Source: Grifola frondosa
Lineage: Eukaryota > Basidiomycota > Agaricomycetes > Polyporales > Grifolaceae
Length of the DNA: 64,000 nt
Reading direction: 5' to 3'
Assembly: GCA_001683735.1 (NCBI GenBank)
Contig: LUGG01000011.1
Coordinates: forward strand, 868,001 to 932,000
A program made the position numbers and the translations under genes. Shown one piece after another: positions 23,601 through 36,000 of the stretch. The first letter of the stretch is position 1. Each line of letters begins with the position of its first letter. Under the pieces are notes generated by a model. The model was not told the DNA's origin, did no database searches, and saw only the letters and a list, made by a program, of their open reading frames with translations.

Positions 23601-24196
23601 CACAAAGGCAAGCGTGACTTCAGGACGAAAGAGCAGGATCACGATAATGATGACGAAGGCTTCGCTGAAGGCCCAGAAGATAACCTCCGTTCGGCTTACC
23701 CTAGATATCAGCATCGTGCGAAGGGAAAGGAGCGCGCACATCGAGAGGCGGACAAAGTGCCCCCGCAAACCGTGCTAGCAAGAGTCCTCAGGGAGATAGA
23801 AGACGACTTCACACATTACAAGAGGTATTTAGTTTCAACGTTTTTGTCTTTATCCTCTCATTGAATTTATTCGTGCCATAGCATCTACGTTGAGCTTGCA
23901 GATCAGTACAAAGACATGGATGCCGTCTCCAACGTTGCAAAACGGAACGTTTTGGCGGATCATCTGCGAGATGTCATCGATATCCTTGAACAAAAGGTAT
24001 TTTTTTTTTTTTTCATTGCTGTGTATGAAAGCCTCGTTGACGTCTGTTACAAATACAGGGTGACCAGATCGCATCTCTTTATGATCTGTTGACATTCAAG
24101 GACAAACCGGCTGAAGAAGCTGCCATGCCCCATAACAATGATCACTCTCCACCTGCTCGTACTCGGAATTTGAACAAGCACCCTACATTTGCATAG
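20662..24196 (+). CDS. Cep57 microtubule-binding domain protein (PPC89-like, spindle pole)
   Basis: A large, mostly low-complexity protein. The N terminus (MSRRSSNFEFSIQGDELEQNR) is followed by Ser/Pro-rich disorder (about 20760-21960). A coiled coil follows at about 22160-22740 (VQSRLAYLESENSISRRRVQELELELEA region, then LIATLRAHLARLTSEL). After more Ser-rich sequence there is a CKVCHRRRRWGF cysteine motif near 23526-23560. The C-terminal helical domain (TVLARVLREIEDDFTHYK, then YVELADQYKDMD, NVAKRNVLADHLRDVIDILE, KGDQIASLYDLLTFKDKP) matches the Cep57 centrosomal microtubule-binding domain. Fungal members such as fission yeast Ppc89 anchor spindle pole body components. Introns lie near 21165-21250, 22125-22165, 22465-22530, 23826-23880 and 23997-24058; the fourth carries no repeat, the last contains a long T run. 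Stop TAG ends at 24196. Confidence 0.85.
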
Positions 24197-24390
24197 TTCT
24201 TTTTGATTGTACATCAGTTTATTGTAATAATTATTTGACTTGGGACATTCAACATGACCACGATGGAAACGGTTGCAGGGCTGCAATTCACTCCATCCCG
24301 TCTGTTAAATTCATCGAGTTGCGTTTTCTAGGCTTCCTTTGTAGCTATAACAGCTCTCTAGTTTCCATGTTCTACTGGACAATAGTCAAC

Positions 24391-25924
24391 CTAGTACCAA
24401 ATAGACCTTGTTCTGTGTGCGGGTAGAGCATCTACGGTCTCAACCCTATCAATGACATGCTCGCCCCCTTCGATCCTTTTCGCCAGATCCCACAAGTAGA
24501 AGTCAATGATAACGCTGCTCACAACCTCTTCGTCGCCTTTTGTCACGTCTCCGGAGCCAGCACGGGACATGCTGACGATCTCCCTCCTCACCCTCTCCAC
24601 AGCGACGATGCTCGCCGCGCGGATGCTAAGTTCCTCTGTACAACCATGCGGAAGCATCATGTGCGCCTTGAGCCGCTTAGCAAGAGCGGGCGGATAGGTG
24701 AGGATGCGGAGGTGATGCAGGATCTGAGGCACGCGATAGTCCGCGAACATGGTCAATTCGTGTATTTTGTGGCCATACGGAAAGAGAGGGTGGGGTGTGA
24801 AGGGAGATGGGGGATAGAACGCTGCCCAAGTCTCCGCGACCAATATCTGTGCGCGCTTCCACAGACATACTGAAGTGGACTATGTGAGTTTTGGATGTTG
24901 CAGGAGAAAGGCGCATACATTACCTCGGTGGCCCTCATAGAGAGTCTCGTCTCGGAACAACGGGAAGGCATCGGTGACGAATTGGACCAGTTGCAGCGCA
25001 GTGCCTTGCTCGTTGAACTGTCGTTGGAACTCTTTGAAAAAGAGCTGGAACGAGCCACCGAATCTCTGTGAATCAAAGACTCGATGAGCTCCGCACTTGG
25101 GCAACTGCAGCAAAATAGGTTGTACTGTACAAAGGATAGCACCATTTTCACGCAGGACACGTATGCGTTCGTCGAGGAGGGGTATGTCCTCCTTGCACTG
25201 CGATGCCGGACGGAAGATGTGTTTGATCAAGGAGTCAGGACATTGTGATTTGGAGGCATAAAAGGCTGGGTCTGTGATAGGTATGTTTTCGTCCAGGGCT
25301 AAGGAGCGTCTTGAGCTCGACACCCTGCAATGATGTAACGATAGACATACCTCTGTCAACAGCCGCTACTAGCGACCAATACCCCGTGTGTACCGTCCTG
25401 CGCTCAGAGGCCCATCCCTCTCGCCATTCCACGCCATAACGATCAGGGGTCCCCTCTCTCTCGGACCAAAAGCTGAAGTTCAGCGAAGAGATTAAAAATA
25501 TCCAGTCTAAGCACGCTTTGGTCGTGGGATTAGTAGGCGAAAATGGTTCATGCGGGCACAAGTGAAGAGGATGAGTTCTCCATGTCCGCGGGTATATGAT
25601 TCTCTCTGCAGTTCTCTATGTATCTATGGGGAACATGACATGTCGCCTCAGACCCAAAGCAATGAAGCATAGGCTGGTGTACGCACATATCTTGCAGCCG
25701 CTTTCACTCCCTTCTCACTGACTCCTACGATCCGAGTCTTCTGTTTACAATCGATGTCAGCAGCAGAGAAGAAGGGGTAGTGCCAGATCACAGCTTACTT
25801 TGAGGGCATACTCGGCACTCTCCTGCACGGGGTTTCGCGACTCCAGAGATGGAGCTGGGAAATCGCCTGAACATTTCTCAACGTCCTGGCATGGATTATG
25901 GGAGTTTGTATTCACGATGGTCAT
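24391..25924 (-). CDS. qng1: Queuosine 5'-phosphate N-glycosylase/hydrolase (DUF2419 family, QNG1-like)
   Basis: Releases the queuine base from queuosine phosphate so that it can be reused for tRNA modification. Eukaryotes cannot make queuine. The ATG at 25924 opens MTIVNTNSHNPCQDVEK, then small exons give NPVQESAEYALK and KTRIVGVSEKGVKAAARY (about 25692-25740). The core follows: TWRTHPLHLCPHEPFSPTNP, then TTKACLDWIFLISSLNFSFW, SEREGTPDRYGVEW and GYWSLVAAVDR. Later come FKEFQRQFNEQGTALQLVQ and the family signature FADYRVPQILHHL. The C terminus is DFYLWDLAK..LPAHRTRSIWY, typical of the family. Five introns are inferred. The gene is convergent with the Cep57-like gene, with a 194-bp spacer. Confidence 0.9.
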
Positions 25925-26324
25925 TATAAGATCTGGGATGAGTGCGGTCGATAGTCAGAACTCGATGTCGACCTGCGCAAAGCGATCGGGAGCGGAAGAT
26001 GCGTCGGTAAGGCGGTTTCATCTTGAGCTTGACTAGTGACTAGTTGACTCCTCGAGCATCATATTCAAGTACGCGAACCGGTTCAACACAGCGGGAGTCG
26101 CGAAACAATTCGCATTTAAGGTCGTCGTTTCGCCATATATATAAGGCGTTTATTGGAATTGACCTCATGAGCTAACCGTGTCGCTAACGTCACGTCGACT
26201 CCAAGCGGCGCATGGAAACACTGGGAATTATTGGTACAAGTGTCCTAGCGACTACAATATACACGGACATCTTCTGATGTAATATTACACACAACAGCCC
26301 ATACAAGAAAGAATTTCCAGTGAG
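25925..26324. promoter_or_regulatory. Intergenic with TATA-like element upstream of QNG1
   Basis: A 400-bp stretch between the start of QNG1 and the stop of the next minus-strand gene. It contains CATATATATAAGG at about 26134-26146, a TATA-like stretch readable on either strand, about 210 bp upstream of the QNG1 start. No coding frame is supported. Confidence 0.35.
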
Positions 26325-27070
26325 CTACTGAGGTTCTTCACCAGCAGCAGGCGAAGATGGATTCTTAGAATAGGTAGCTTCCCCTTTCAGAATCTTGTCG
26401 CCGTATTCTTTGGTCTCGGGCTGAAACCATGATAAGAGTCAGAGTGGGTAACAGATCTGCGCGTAATAATCGACCACACCTTTCGTAGAATCTATCATCG
26501 CGGCAAATGAGTACGGATGTCAGAAAGGTTCAACAGAAAGCAGTGCGAAAGGAATTCAAAAACATACAGTTCCTCTGATCTCCTGGATGCGAATCACTGG
26601 TTAAGTTGGGGGACAACGGCAAGATTAAATGTACAGCACCTTCGCATATCCTGCAAGCAATTTTTGCGATCAAATGAGGCACGACTGACCAAGACAGTAT
26701 TAAGACTCACCAATTACTTGTTGCTTGAAGGATGGAGCCGCTGTCTGGATGACATGTACTTCGACTCCACTTCCCGGCTGAGTTGCGGCTAGAATTGCAT
26801 GAGGAGGCGATGTATATGTTTTAATGTGCAGAAGTGGAACGTACCCTGCTGGGATGGCGTGTCGATCTGGGTAGGTGCTACGGTATCTGAGGGAGGAGCG
26901 ACATGCGACGGTGTGTTGGAATCCCGATATCCTGCGGCGACCTAAGGAAGTTACGCCCGTCAGCATCCCAGTTTCCAGTAGCTTTGATTTGATGAGAAAG
27001 AACTTGCGCCTGTGTCAGACGGAGGAGACTGATGAGGAGAGCCGCGACGGTTGTCTTCGGAGGATGCCAT
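26325..27070 (-). CDS. Small conserved-looking protein of unknown function, seven exons
   Basis: Splicing by GT..AG with consistent phase joins seven exons into about 125 residues. The first exon starts at ATG 27070 (MASSEDNRRGSPHQSPP). The next gives RYRDSNTPSHVAPPSDTVA. After that comes the segment AATQPGSGVEVHVIQTAAP with FKQQVIG. Three tiny exons then encode GYAK, EIRGT and ILRK. The last exon reads PETKEYGDKILKGEATYSK and ends PAAGEEPQ at stop 26325-26327. The N-terminal half is Ser/Pro-rich and disordered. The C-terminal half looks helical and amphipathic. I do not recognise the family. The head-to-head carboxypeptidase gene starts 325 bp away. Confidence 0.7.
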
Positions 27071-27395
27071 GGCAGACGTCGGTGGTTGTTATAACTAGCG
27101 TGGAGATAAGTTCTGTTGTTTTGCGCTACAGGTGGTGGTGGTGGCGGGTAGAGAAAGGCGGATGCCCATTATTATTATTGCAAGGGCAAGTAGTGCTAGG
27201 CGGGCATGACATCATTCTTTGGAGCGTATCGTGACAGTTCAGTTGTGACAGTTAGTCGTGACATTTGTGGCATGATCGGAGATCTGGGCTGCATCTGTAG
27301 TTGACTTATCGAAGTTGACTTATCTACCGCGCGCCCAGGATGCATCTTCACAGGCCTTGCATAAATTTATCTTGCTCTTCTCAACGTCGTCCGTC
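27071..27395. promoter_or_regulatory. Shared divergent promoter region, small gene / serine carboxypeptidase
   Basis: A 325-bp spacer between opposite starts. A repeated CGTGACA/GTGACAGTT pattern occurs near 27225-27265 (GTGACAGTTCAGTTGTGACAG, in part). A TATA-like CATAAATTTAT lies near 27360, about 35 bp upstream of the carboxypeptidase ATG. In-frame sequence upstream of 27396 has no better start. Confidence 0.45.
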
Positions 27396-29557
27396 ATGTT
27401 CGCCGCATATCTGACCTTTCTCAGCTGCGCTCTAGTGGTCTCTGCCGTCGTTCAGCGGCCCTTCGTGTTTGTAGATCGTCAGAGCGAGCACAATGATGGC
27501 CTACACATCAATACATTCACTTCCTATGATGCAGGCTTGTTCACTCCAATGGGAAATATGAACCTACTGCCTACTTCTGAGTTTACTCGCCTCGGTCATC
27601 CCGCTTTCCCCAATTACAGTGTCCGCATCAAGAAATCAGATTTCTGTGACGGCGGTGTGCAGTGAGTGACATCCCGACTCACTTCAGCCAACCAGACTCA
27701 ACATTTTCCCAAGATCGTTCACGGGATACATAGATAGCGAAGCAAGACACTTGTTCTTTTACTTTTTTGAGAGTAGGAGCGATCCTGATACCGATGATGT
27801 GATCTTCTGGACCAACGGAGGCCCTGGCTGCTCCTCGTCTATTGGTCTTTTCATGGAGCTCGGTAAATTGGCTCCTACATATGCACTCTTTTTATATTGA
27901 TTCCGCTTTAGGTCCTTGCAGGGTTACGAACCATAACGAAACGACCTTCAACCCATACTCGTGGAATGAACAAGCGAACATTTTCTTCATAGACCAACCT
28001 GTTGGTGTAGGTTTCTCTTATGCCGAATACGGCGAAGCTGTTGTAAGTGTCGAGGAGTTCATCATGAGACAACACGCCTTAATGCTGTGCAGAGCACAAC
28101 AGAGGAAGCTGCTAAGGATATCGCCGCCTTCGTCTCCATATTTTTCGAACACTTCAGCAAGTTTAAAGGAAGGGCTTTCCATATGGCAGGAGAGTCTTAC
28201 GGGGTACGTGCAATGTGCCCTTAGCTTCTTCATCCTCTAATCTCAATATCTCCCAGGGCCGTTATGTCCCCGCTTTTGCTTCCGCAGTCTATGACCAGAA
28301 TGCCAAACTTGTTCAGTTGGGTTTGACTCCTATTAACCTCACTTCCATCATGATAGGTCGGTAACATGTAGCAATGTGGCAATAGTTTCTCACATGATTT
28401 GGTCCAGGGAACGGCCTTACCGACCAGGTGACAATGCTAGCTTCCTACTATGATATGCAGTGCAAGAATATATCTGTCCCTCCTGTGCAAGATATCAGGT
28501 ATGTGTAGTGAATGCAACAGGAACCGCGCTAACCTCACCTACATGCGTGTAGTTCCTGTGTCCGGATGAAGCAAGCAGTTCAGTCTAATATCATGAGCTG
28601 CACAAGATACACTACTGATGTGACACTGGTAGCTACCCCGCTGCGAGAAAATGTTGAAGGCATCATGTGTGGACCAGTTCGACAGTATGGGTTGTCAAGC
28701 AGCCATGATGTTTTGCAGTACGGAAATACAAACACCATTCATGAGCACTGGTTCGTGGTGACACTACTTATATTCTCGGCTTCACTTACGGATGATACTA
28801 GGATACAATCCATATGACTTGAGCCGGTTGTGGTAAGTGGTCGACAATCTATTTTCTCCTGGTAATGCCTGACATTCATCTTTGCAGCGAGGGCGACATC
28901 TCTGAGACATTATGCTATCCCATCACGAAGTCAGCATTCCTTAGTGCAGCATTTCAAACGCATCGAGTTCACATTGAATCGATAATTTAGAGCTATCAGT
29001 GCCTATCTCGACAGACCAGACATCCGCTCCACTCTTGGCGTCGACCCCTCCGTAACCGGCAACTTCAGCAGCTGCTCCTCCGAAGTGGGCGCAGCTTTCC
29101 ATGCTGTCCTGGATTCTATGTTCCCCAGTCAGTACTACATTGCCGGTCTGCTTGAGCGCGGCATCCGAACCCTGATCTACGTTGGCGCAAACGACTGGAT
29201 CTGCAACTGGGTTTGATTCTTTATTTTTATTGTATATGTTTCATAGTCTTATCATGCGTACACGTCTTTCAGGTTGGAAATGAGCGAATGACACTTGCCC
29301 TAGACTGGACTGGAAATGCCGCATTCAGGGCGCAGCCTTTGCGCGAGTGGAGCATCGACGGCGAAGTTGCCGGGCTTACGAGGGCTTCTGGCCCACTCAC
29401 ATTCGTGACGCTTTACGGTGCCGGTCATATGGTATGCTCATCACACTTGTGTTAATTTAGAGTCCAGAAAAGGTTGATGATTGTGCAGGTCCCATACGAT
29501 ATGCCGAAGCCCTCATTGGAATTAACAAAGCGCTGGCTGGCCGGAGAGGATATATGA
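27396..29557 (+). CDS. Serine carboxypeptidase, family S10 (carboxypeptidase Y-like)
   Basis: Secreted or vacuolar exopeptidase that removes C-terminal residues at acid pH. The ATG at 27396 opens a hydrophobic signal peptide ([19 protein letters not shown]), which is why this start is chosen over upstream codons. Family landmarks follow: [51 protein letters not shown], and the catalytic Ser in AGESYGG (about 28185-28207, split by an intron). Next is SIMIGNGLTDQ, then the catalytic Asp segment [16 protein letters not shown] (about 29176-29285) and the catalytic His segment YGAGHMVPYDMP (about 29413-29500). About ten short introns interrupt the gene. N-glycosylation sequons (NHNET, NLTS, NISV) are present. 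All three catalytic residues are intact. Confidence 0.93.
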
Positions 29558-30100
29558 CCATGAGCTTGCGCTTCTAGCATGATATGAAAACATCGTTAAA
29601 TCACTTTCTCTACCAACTCCCAGCTGGAACTAAAATGTCTATAACGCTTGAATCATAGTCTTTCACTTGCCGCAGCATCTAATCGTCTGCAATTAACTTG
29701 TTGCGGAATAATCCCGTGTACTTCGTTACGTGCTGATATTCTCGCCCTACCGTTACTGTATTTCCGATCGCGTCTGCGCACGCTCACATCACGACACCGC
29801 GTTCTTTGATTTTCCAAATAAGGCAGGTTATTTGGCCTTGATTGGTTTCAGCGCGTCTCACAGTGGTGAATTATATTCAGAGTAGACAGCCGTCCTCAAA
29901 GCCGCCTTCGCCGTTGGATTTCCTCCTCAAGGTTCGTTTTCTTGTCTCTGGAAGGCTATTGGAATGGATCTTGTCGAAGTTCTTGTCGAAATCCGCTCGG
30001 TGATACGTTGGATGCACTCCAATCTGTGTGGATGACGATGTAAGCCCGATCGAGACGCTGACTTTCGTGGCTCTTGTTATCAGCTTCCCCCGCCCTCAAG
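29558..30100. promoter_or_regulatory. Intergenic and promoter region of the uS3 gene
   Basis: A 543-bp region. CTTGATTGGTTTCAG near 29837 contains an inverted CCAAT box (ATTGG). The stretch next to the uS3 start has pyrimidine-rich parts and a possible 5' UTR intron (GTTCGT.. near 29933 to TCAG near 30082), which is common for ribosomal protein genes. No gene is seen. Confidence 0.4.
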
Positions 30101-31047
30101 ATGACCGCCCAAATCAGCAAAAAGCGCAAGTTCGTCGCCGACGGTGTTTTCCGCGCCGAGTTGAACGACTTCTTCACCCGCGAGCTCTCCGAGGAGGGCT
30201 ACTCTGGCTGTGATGTTCGGGTGACGCACGCCCGTACTGAGGTGGGCGTCGTGCAGCAGCATCTCCCATTATATTGGGCTTAAACGGTTATTCATAGATT
30301 ATCATCCGTGCCACCCACACCCAGGAGGTCCTGGGTGAGAAGGGTCGCCGCATTCGCGAGCTTACGGCCCTCGTCCAGAAACGTTTCAAGTTCCCCGAAA
30401 ACTCTCTTGAGCTCTATGCCGAGAAGGTTCAATACCGTGGTCTGTCCGCTATTGCTCAGTGCGAGAGCTTGAGATACAAGCTCCTTGGCGGTCTTGCTGT
30501 CCGTCGGTACGTTTTCTCTATTCCTGGAAGGCATGCAGGCCCTGAGATGATCCTCAAGTGCATGCTATGGTGTCCTCCGTTTCGTCATGGAGTCTGGTGC
30601 GAAGGGTTGCGAGGTTGTCGTCTCTGGCAAGCTCCGTGCAGCCCGTGCAAAATCCATGAAATTCACCGATGGCTTCATGATCCACTCTGGTCAGCCCGCT
30701 GTCGATTTCGTCGACTACGCAGTCAGGCACGTCATGCTCAGGCAGGGTGTACTTGGTATCAAAGTCAAAATGTGTGTGTGTCGTTTCTCCCCGCTATGTC
30801 ACGATTGTAATTGTGCTTTATTAGCATGAAGGGCTGGGATCCCGAGGGTCTCGTTGGTCCCCGCAAGCCTCTACCCGACTCCGTCCAGATCCTCGAGCCT
30901 CCTCTCGACAAGATCGTCGCGGAGCCCACATCCGAGCAGCGCGAGCCCGCGGTTGTCGCGCAACCGGTACCTCCTGTCGAGGAGCCTGCGGCATACCCGC
31001 CTCAGGAAACGCTCCAGCAGACGTTCGAGCAACCTGCTGCTTTCTGA
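30101..31047 (+). CDS. rps3: 40S ribosomal protein S3 (uS3)
   Basis: Universal small-subunit protein at the mRNA entry channel. Four exons, 30101-30241, 30298-30506, 30559-30771 and 30825-31047, add up to exactly 262 codons including the stop. The protein begins [17 protein letters not shown]. It contains the KH domain ([20 protein letters not shown], with GEKG as the GxxG loop) and the S3 C-terminal domain ([19 protein letters not shown], then [20 protein letters not shown]). It ends in an acidic Pro/Glu-rich tail (about 31 codons before the stop, GEP/PPQE pattern). An upstream in-frame extension at 30074 lacks a supported ATG start and lies in the likely 5' UTR intron. Confidence 0.97.
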
Positions 31048-33042
31048 TTCCGTAAGTAGGCAAGGCACGCTTGATCTATACCCCGTGCATTGTGGCTGAG
31101 CCTGTTGTCATTGCCATAGCTTCGTCTGCTTGTATGTAGTTGCAGAGACTGTTGGATTATTATCATTTGATCCGATTTCGTCTGTTTACCCACATCGATA
31201 TCAAATTGGAGTGAGCTGATGTGCTACAATGGGAACGTATGATAATGCTCGAGTGAGTGAGATCGAACTTCTCCCATGGAGGAAATATGGAAATGTGACT
31301 TCTGTGAGCATTCGAAGTAAATCTGACTTTCGGCAGCGCTCAGCTTCAAAACTCTCTGCTTATTTCGTGCCGTGGTTGCATCGACGACTGGCCCTTGCTC
31401 TGCAAAGAGTCTACGACTGGCATCGTGTCGATCCCTTTCAAATCGAAACGTGTGCTACAGATCAACGATCGCGCATGTGTACCAGGGTACCTGGGTATAC
31501 TGAGAATGAGTCACCGACATTTCGGCGGGTCCCTGCCTGGGTCTGCAGGCGAACTTTGACTGGCCTTGACTCCTCATCGCCGACATGAGAAACGGGGTAG
31601 CGCCCGGTAGTCCTGAGTTCCAGATACGAGGAATAGCCGTGTCTATATCACAGCGACGAGGTCGGACCAAGTTATATTGATCAGAGTTAGTGTTCTATGG
31701 TGATCACAGCATTTGGGTTTATGAGGTAGGAGCAATTTGAGCGTCAGTGCCAAGAAAAGTTCTGTAGTCCTCGGATCGCTAGTTCTTCTGCGCGTTCTGC
31801 AGTATGAACTGATAACAACATATGGTGTAGATCATGACCAACACTACCACCTATTGGTGATAGTGTAGCACTCGGCAAGAATGGCAATGATGCTCCTCCG
31901 ACAGTCGGATCGCACAAAGGCCGATGACGGGAAATAAGCTCTAGTTCGCATAGGTGAGGATGGACATGTTGGATTGTGAGACTTGATTCGACATGTACTT
32001 TCAGGATGATATCCAGTTCGTTCGTGGTTGAACGAATTCTACATACAGAACTTGAGAAGCGCTGTGCACGATCAATGATAGCGTTCATGCGGACAACATG
32101 CATAAAAGGACGACGTGTGATGTGATGGAGGATGTGAAACAATGATCTCGACAACGGTGTTGGTAAATGAGCAAGTAGAGGCACGTAGAAGAGCGTAATA
32201 GCGACTGGTAACCGATCAAAGGTTATAAAAGGCTGTTGCAAGGTCCTCGCAAAGACCTCCGTGGACAAGATTTACCGGGTGGGAGCAAGTACGACGCTTC
32301 GAGCCGTGTGCCGTGCGTCTCGAAGGTGGAGTGCGGCACAGCCAGCTGTCACTAGGGCGTCGTAAGCTAGAGGTTGCGTGTTGCAGCGGCACGTCCGAGT
32401 CAATGTCGGATGCGGAGAGGTCGGAGGCAGTAGACGATGTCACTGTAGAATATCACTAGCGCTGGTGCCACACGGAGATCGGGGAAATCGGGGTCGACCT
32501 GGTTCGGTTCGGCTGGTCGTCAAACAGTCACTGACAGTCACTGACTCGCTGGTGGGCCGCCCACGTCATAAACAATTGTCAGCGGGCTCTCGCCTTGCCA
32601 GCGCTTGACTTCCAAATCGGGCCAAAGCCCTCGATGACCGACCTCGAACTGTGCTCTTTTCATCTCAATTTGTCGGTGATTTATTTATTTCTGGTGCAGC
32701 AAGTCTAGTATTCGATGTGGAATAGAGCCATTCGTGTCTTGAGCAGTTGCAGAGGACACAACAAAGTAGCAAAGTGATTATCTTATTATCAGATTAGATT
32801 AGATGCTGCGATAGTTCGCGGGATCGATGAGGCCAATCGTAGCCGCCGCCGAGACGCGTAAGTATGATTCATAATATTATAACAAGTATGGGCACATTGC
32901 TGCCATGTAAAAAGGTCACACCCTCAGGCTTGTCCCCCAGCAGGTCCGTCCACCTTGTCCCCCACCGTTTCTCCTTTGGTATTCGACGTTCCTTTCTTTC
33001 ACTCACCTCCATCGCCGTCTGCCTCTGCCTGCTTAGTTCGTT
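31048..33042. other. Two-kilobase intergenic region, one doubtful decayed frame
   Basis: No well-supported gene. On the minus strand, an ATG-less open frame of 174 codons (31744-32268) abuts another of 75 codons (32216-32443) in a different phase. Their composition (LPTPLSRSLFHILHHI, RRPFMHVVRMNAII) could be a decayed hypothetical gene. The stretch just before 33042 is pyrimidine-rich (CTTTCTTTCACTCACC) and is the promoter/5' UTR of the ABC transporter. Small direct repeats such as CAGTCACTGACAGTCACTGAC occur near 32525. Confidence 0.5.
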
Positions 33043-36000
33043 ATGGCCGTTGCTTCGGCAACCCACTCAGACGCCACACTGGAGAAGGACACGATCGACT
33101 CTCCAAAACAGCCACACTCCAAACCCAAGAAGTCCTTTTTCTCCCGCCGTAAGCATGACGATGATGACGAGAAGGAGGGAGACCAGTCAGACCAGTCAGA
33201 GTCTGCAGCTCCCGCTGATGCTCCGGAAATGCCCCAGGTGAAGCAGATTCAACCCGCATCTTTCCTCGAGTTATTCAGGTGAGTCTTCATGTCTCCGCGC
33301 GTATGGAGGGATCAATTTGTGTATGATTGACCACGATCACCAGATTTTCCACGAAATTTGAAGTAGTCATTGATTGCCTCGCCTTGATCTGTGCTGCGGG
33401 TTCTGGTGCTGCCCAGGTGTGCATGGCTACTCAACTACCGACATCCATTCTCACTCTTATGACCCTCTAGCCGTTAATGAGTCTGCTATTTGGTAGGCTC
33501 ACACAGGATTTCGTCGACTTCGGTGTTACGCTCGAAATGGCACAAAGTGGCAATGCCACTGCTCAGGCCGATGTCCCAGCAGCCGCGCAGGCATTCCGAC
33601 GCTCTGCTGCCCTTAATGCGTCATATCTGGTCTACATCGGTATGCTCAACTACAGATCGCCATTCCATTATTACTGATGTCCTTCCAAGGCGTTGGAATG
33701 TTTGTTTGCACCTATGTTTACATGTTCGTGTGGGTGTATACCGGCGAAATAAATGCCAAGCGAATTCGCGAGCGCTACCTCAAGGCAATCCTTCGACAAG
33801 ACATTGCCTTCTTCGACAATGTCGGCGCTGGAGAAGTCGCTACTCGTATCCAGACTGATACTCGTACGTCCTATAGCTCCTTCTGAATGACAAATACTTG
33901 ACCCAGCACAGACTTGGTGCAGCAGGGCATATCCGAGAAGGTTGCGCTCTGCGTGGTCTTCATCGCCGCTTTCATCACTGGTTTCGTCCTTGCCTATGTG
34001 CGTTCATGGCGGCTCGCTCTGGCCATGTCATCTATTTTGCCATGCATCGCCATTACCGGTACTGTCATGAACAAATTCATTTCCGGATATATGCAGTACG
34101 TATCATCGCCTAAGCATGAACTCTATATTGACAATGGTTTCTCAAGGATGTCCCTTCAGCACGTGGCCGAGGGTGGTTCATTGGCCGAAGAAGTCATCTC
34201 TACCGTTCGCACAGCCCAAGCCTTCGGTACCCAAGTCATCCTTGGAGATCTTTACGATGTTCACGTTAGTAAATCGCGCGTTGTCGATCTTAAGGCTGCT
34301 GTTTGGCATGGAGCTGGTTTAGCCGCATTCTTCTTTGTTATTTATGGGGCATATGGGCTTGGTGGGTACTTTCCACTTCCCCTTGCCTAATATGACTGAC
34401 TTTTTGTCTGCATACAGCTTTCGATTTCGGCACTACATTGATTAATCGCGGTGAAGGTATGTTTGTGCGTGTCATGTCTCGCTCGCTGGTACTTATTTAT
34501 TTTCGCAGCTACCCCTGGGCAAATTGTCAACGTCATCTTTTCGGTGCTCATTGGTTCCTTCTCCCTTGCACTGCTGGCACCCGAAATGCAAGGCAAGAAA
34601 TACCATATGACCTTTCATCTGCTTTTGTGCTAACGCTTCATCCAGCCATTACGCAGGCACGTGGAGCTGCTGCAAAGCTGTATGACACCATCGACTGCGT
34701 TCCTCCGATCGATTCCGCGGACGAAAGCGGTTTGAAGCCCGAGAAATGTATTGGCGAGATCACATTCGAGCACGTGGATTTCAACTACCCTTCCCGACCC
34801 AACGTCACCATCGTCAAGGACCTATCGATCACCTTCCCCGCTGGTAAAACGACTGCGCTGGTAGGCGCTTCTGGTTCAGGAAAGTCCACCGTGATCTCGC
34901 TCGTGGAGCGGTTTTACGATCCCCTCGCCGGTGCGGTCAAGCTCGACGGCGTCAATGTCAGGGATCTGAACCTAAAGTGGCTGCGCATGCAAATCGGTCT
35001 GGTTTCGCAGGAGCCCACGTTGTTTGCGACCACTATCAAGGGCAACGTCGCTCATGGTCTCATTGGAACAAAACATGAGCATGCATCGGACGAGGAGAAG
35101 ATGAAGTTGATCAAGGAAGCTTGCATTAAGGCCAATGCCGACGGATTCATCACTAAGTTGCCATCGGGTTATGAAACGATGGTCGGAGAGCGTGGATTCC
35201 TGTTGTCCGGTGGCCAAAAGCAGCGTATTGCCATTGCTCGTGCTATCGTCTCGGACCCCCGTATCCTACTGTTGGACGAAGCTACCAGTGCGCTGGACAC
35301 GCAGAGTGAAGGCGTCGTGCAGAATGCACTGGACAAGGCCGCGGCAGGTAAGTTCATCCGCTTTTAATCGCACTACCAGGTCATCTGACATGCTGCAGGT
35401 CGCACAACGATCACAATCGCTCATCGTCTCTCTACCATCAAGGACGCCGATTGCATCTACGTCATGGGCGGCGGAGTGATCCTCGAGTCTGGAACACACT
35501 CGGAGCTGCTCAGCAACGAGGGTGGCGCATACGCTCGTCTCGTCCAAGCGCAGAGACTCCGTGATGCACGTGAGAAGCGCGTGGTCCATGATTCGGATAG
35601 CGACACTGCCGCAAGCAACGAGGACGAGGCAGAGGACATCGAGAAGGCTGTGGCAGAAGAGATCCCCCTCGCCCGCGCGAAGTCCGGCCGCTCTCTCGCC
35701 AGTGAGATTCTTGAACAGCGGCGCAAAGGACAGGACGGGAAGAAGGTCACCTACGGCTTCTCCTACCTCATGAAGCGTATGGGCATCATCAATCGCGATG
35801 TCTGGCGCCAATACATGTTCGGTGTTATTGCTGCGATTTGTGGGTCCCCTACTTGTATTGGCTTCGTAAATACTTATAAGTATTTCAGGCAATGGCTGCA
35901 CGTATCCGGCGTTCGGTGTCGTTTTCGGTGAGCTACTAAACTTTTGTATTGGTGTTAACGCTCATGTGTCTTTCAGCTAAGGGGATCACCGGGTTTTCGG

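Noticed and set aside
31744..32443. Possible minus-strand hypothetical gene
   Set aside because: The two open frames start at TTG and GTG, change phase without a usable intron, and resemble no family I know. Kept only as a note in the intergenic entry.
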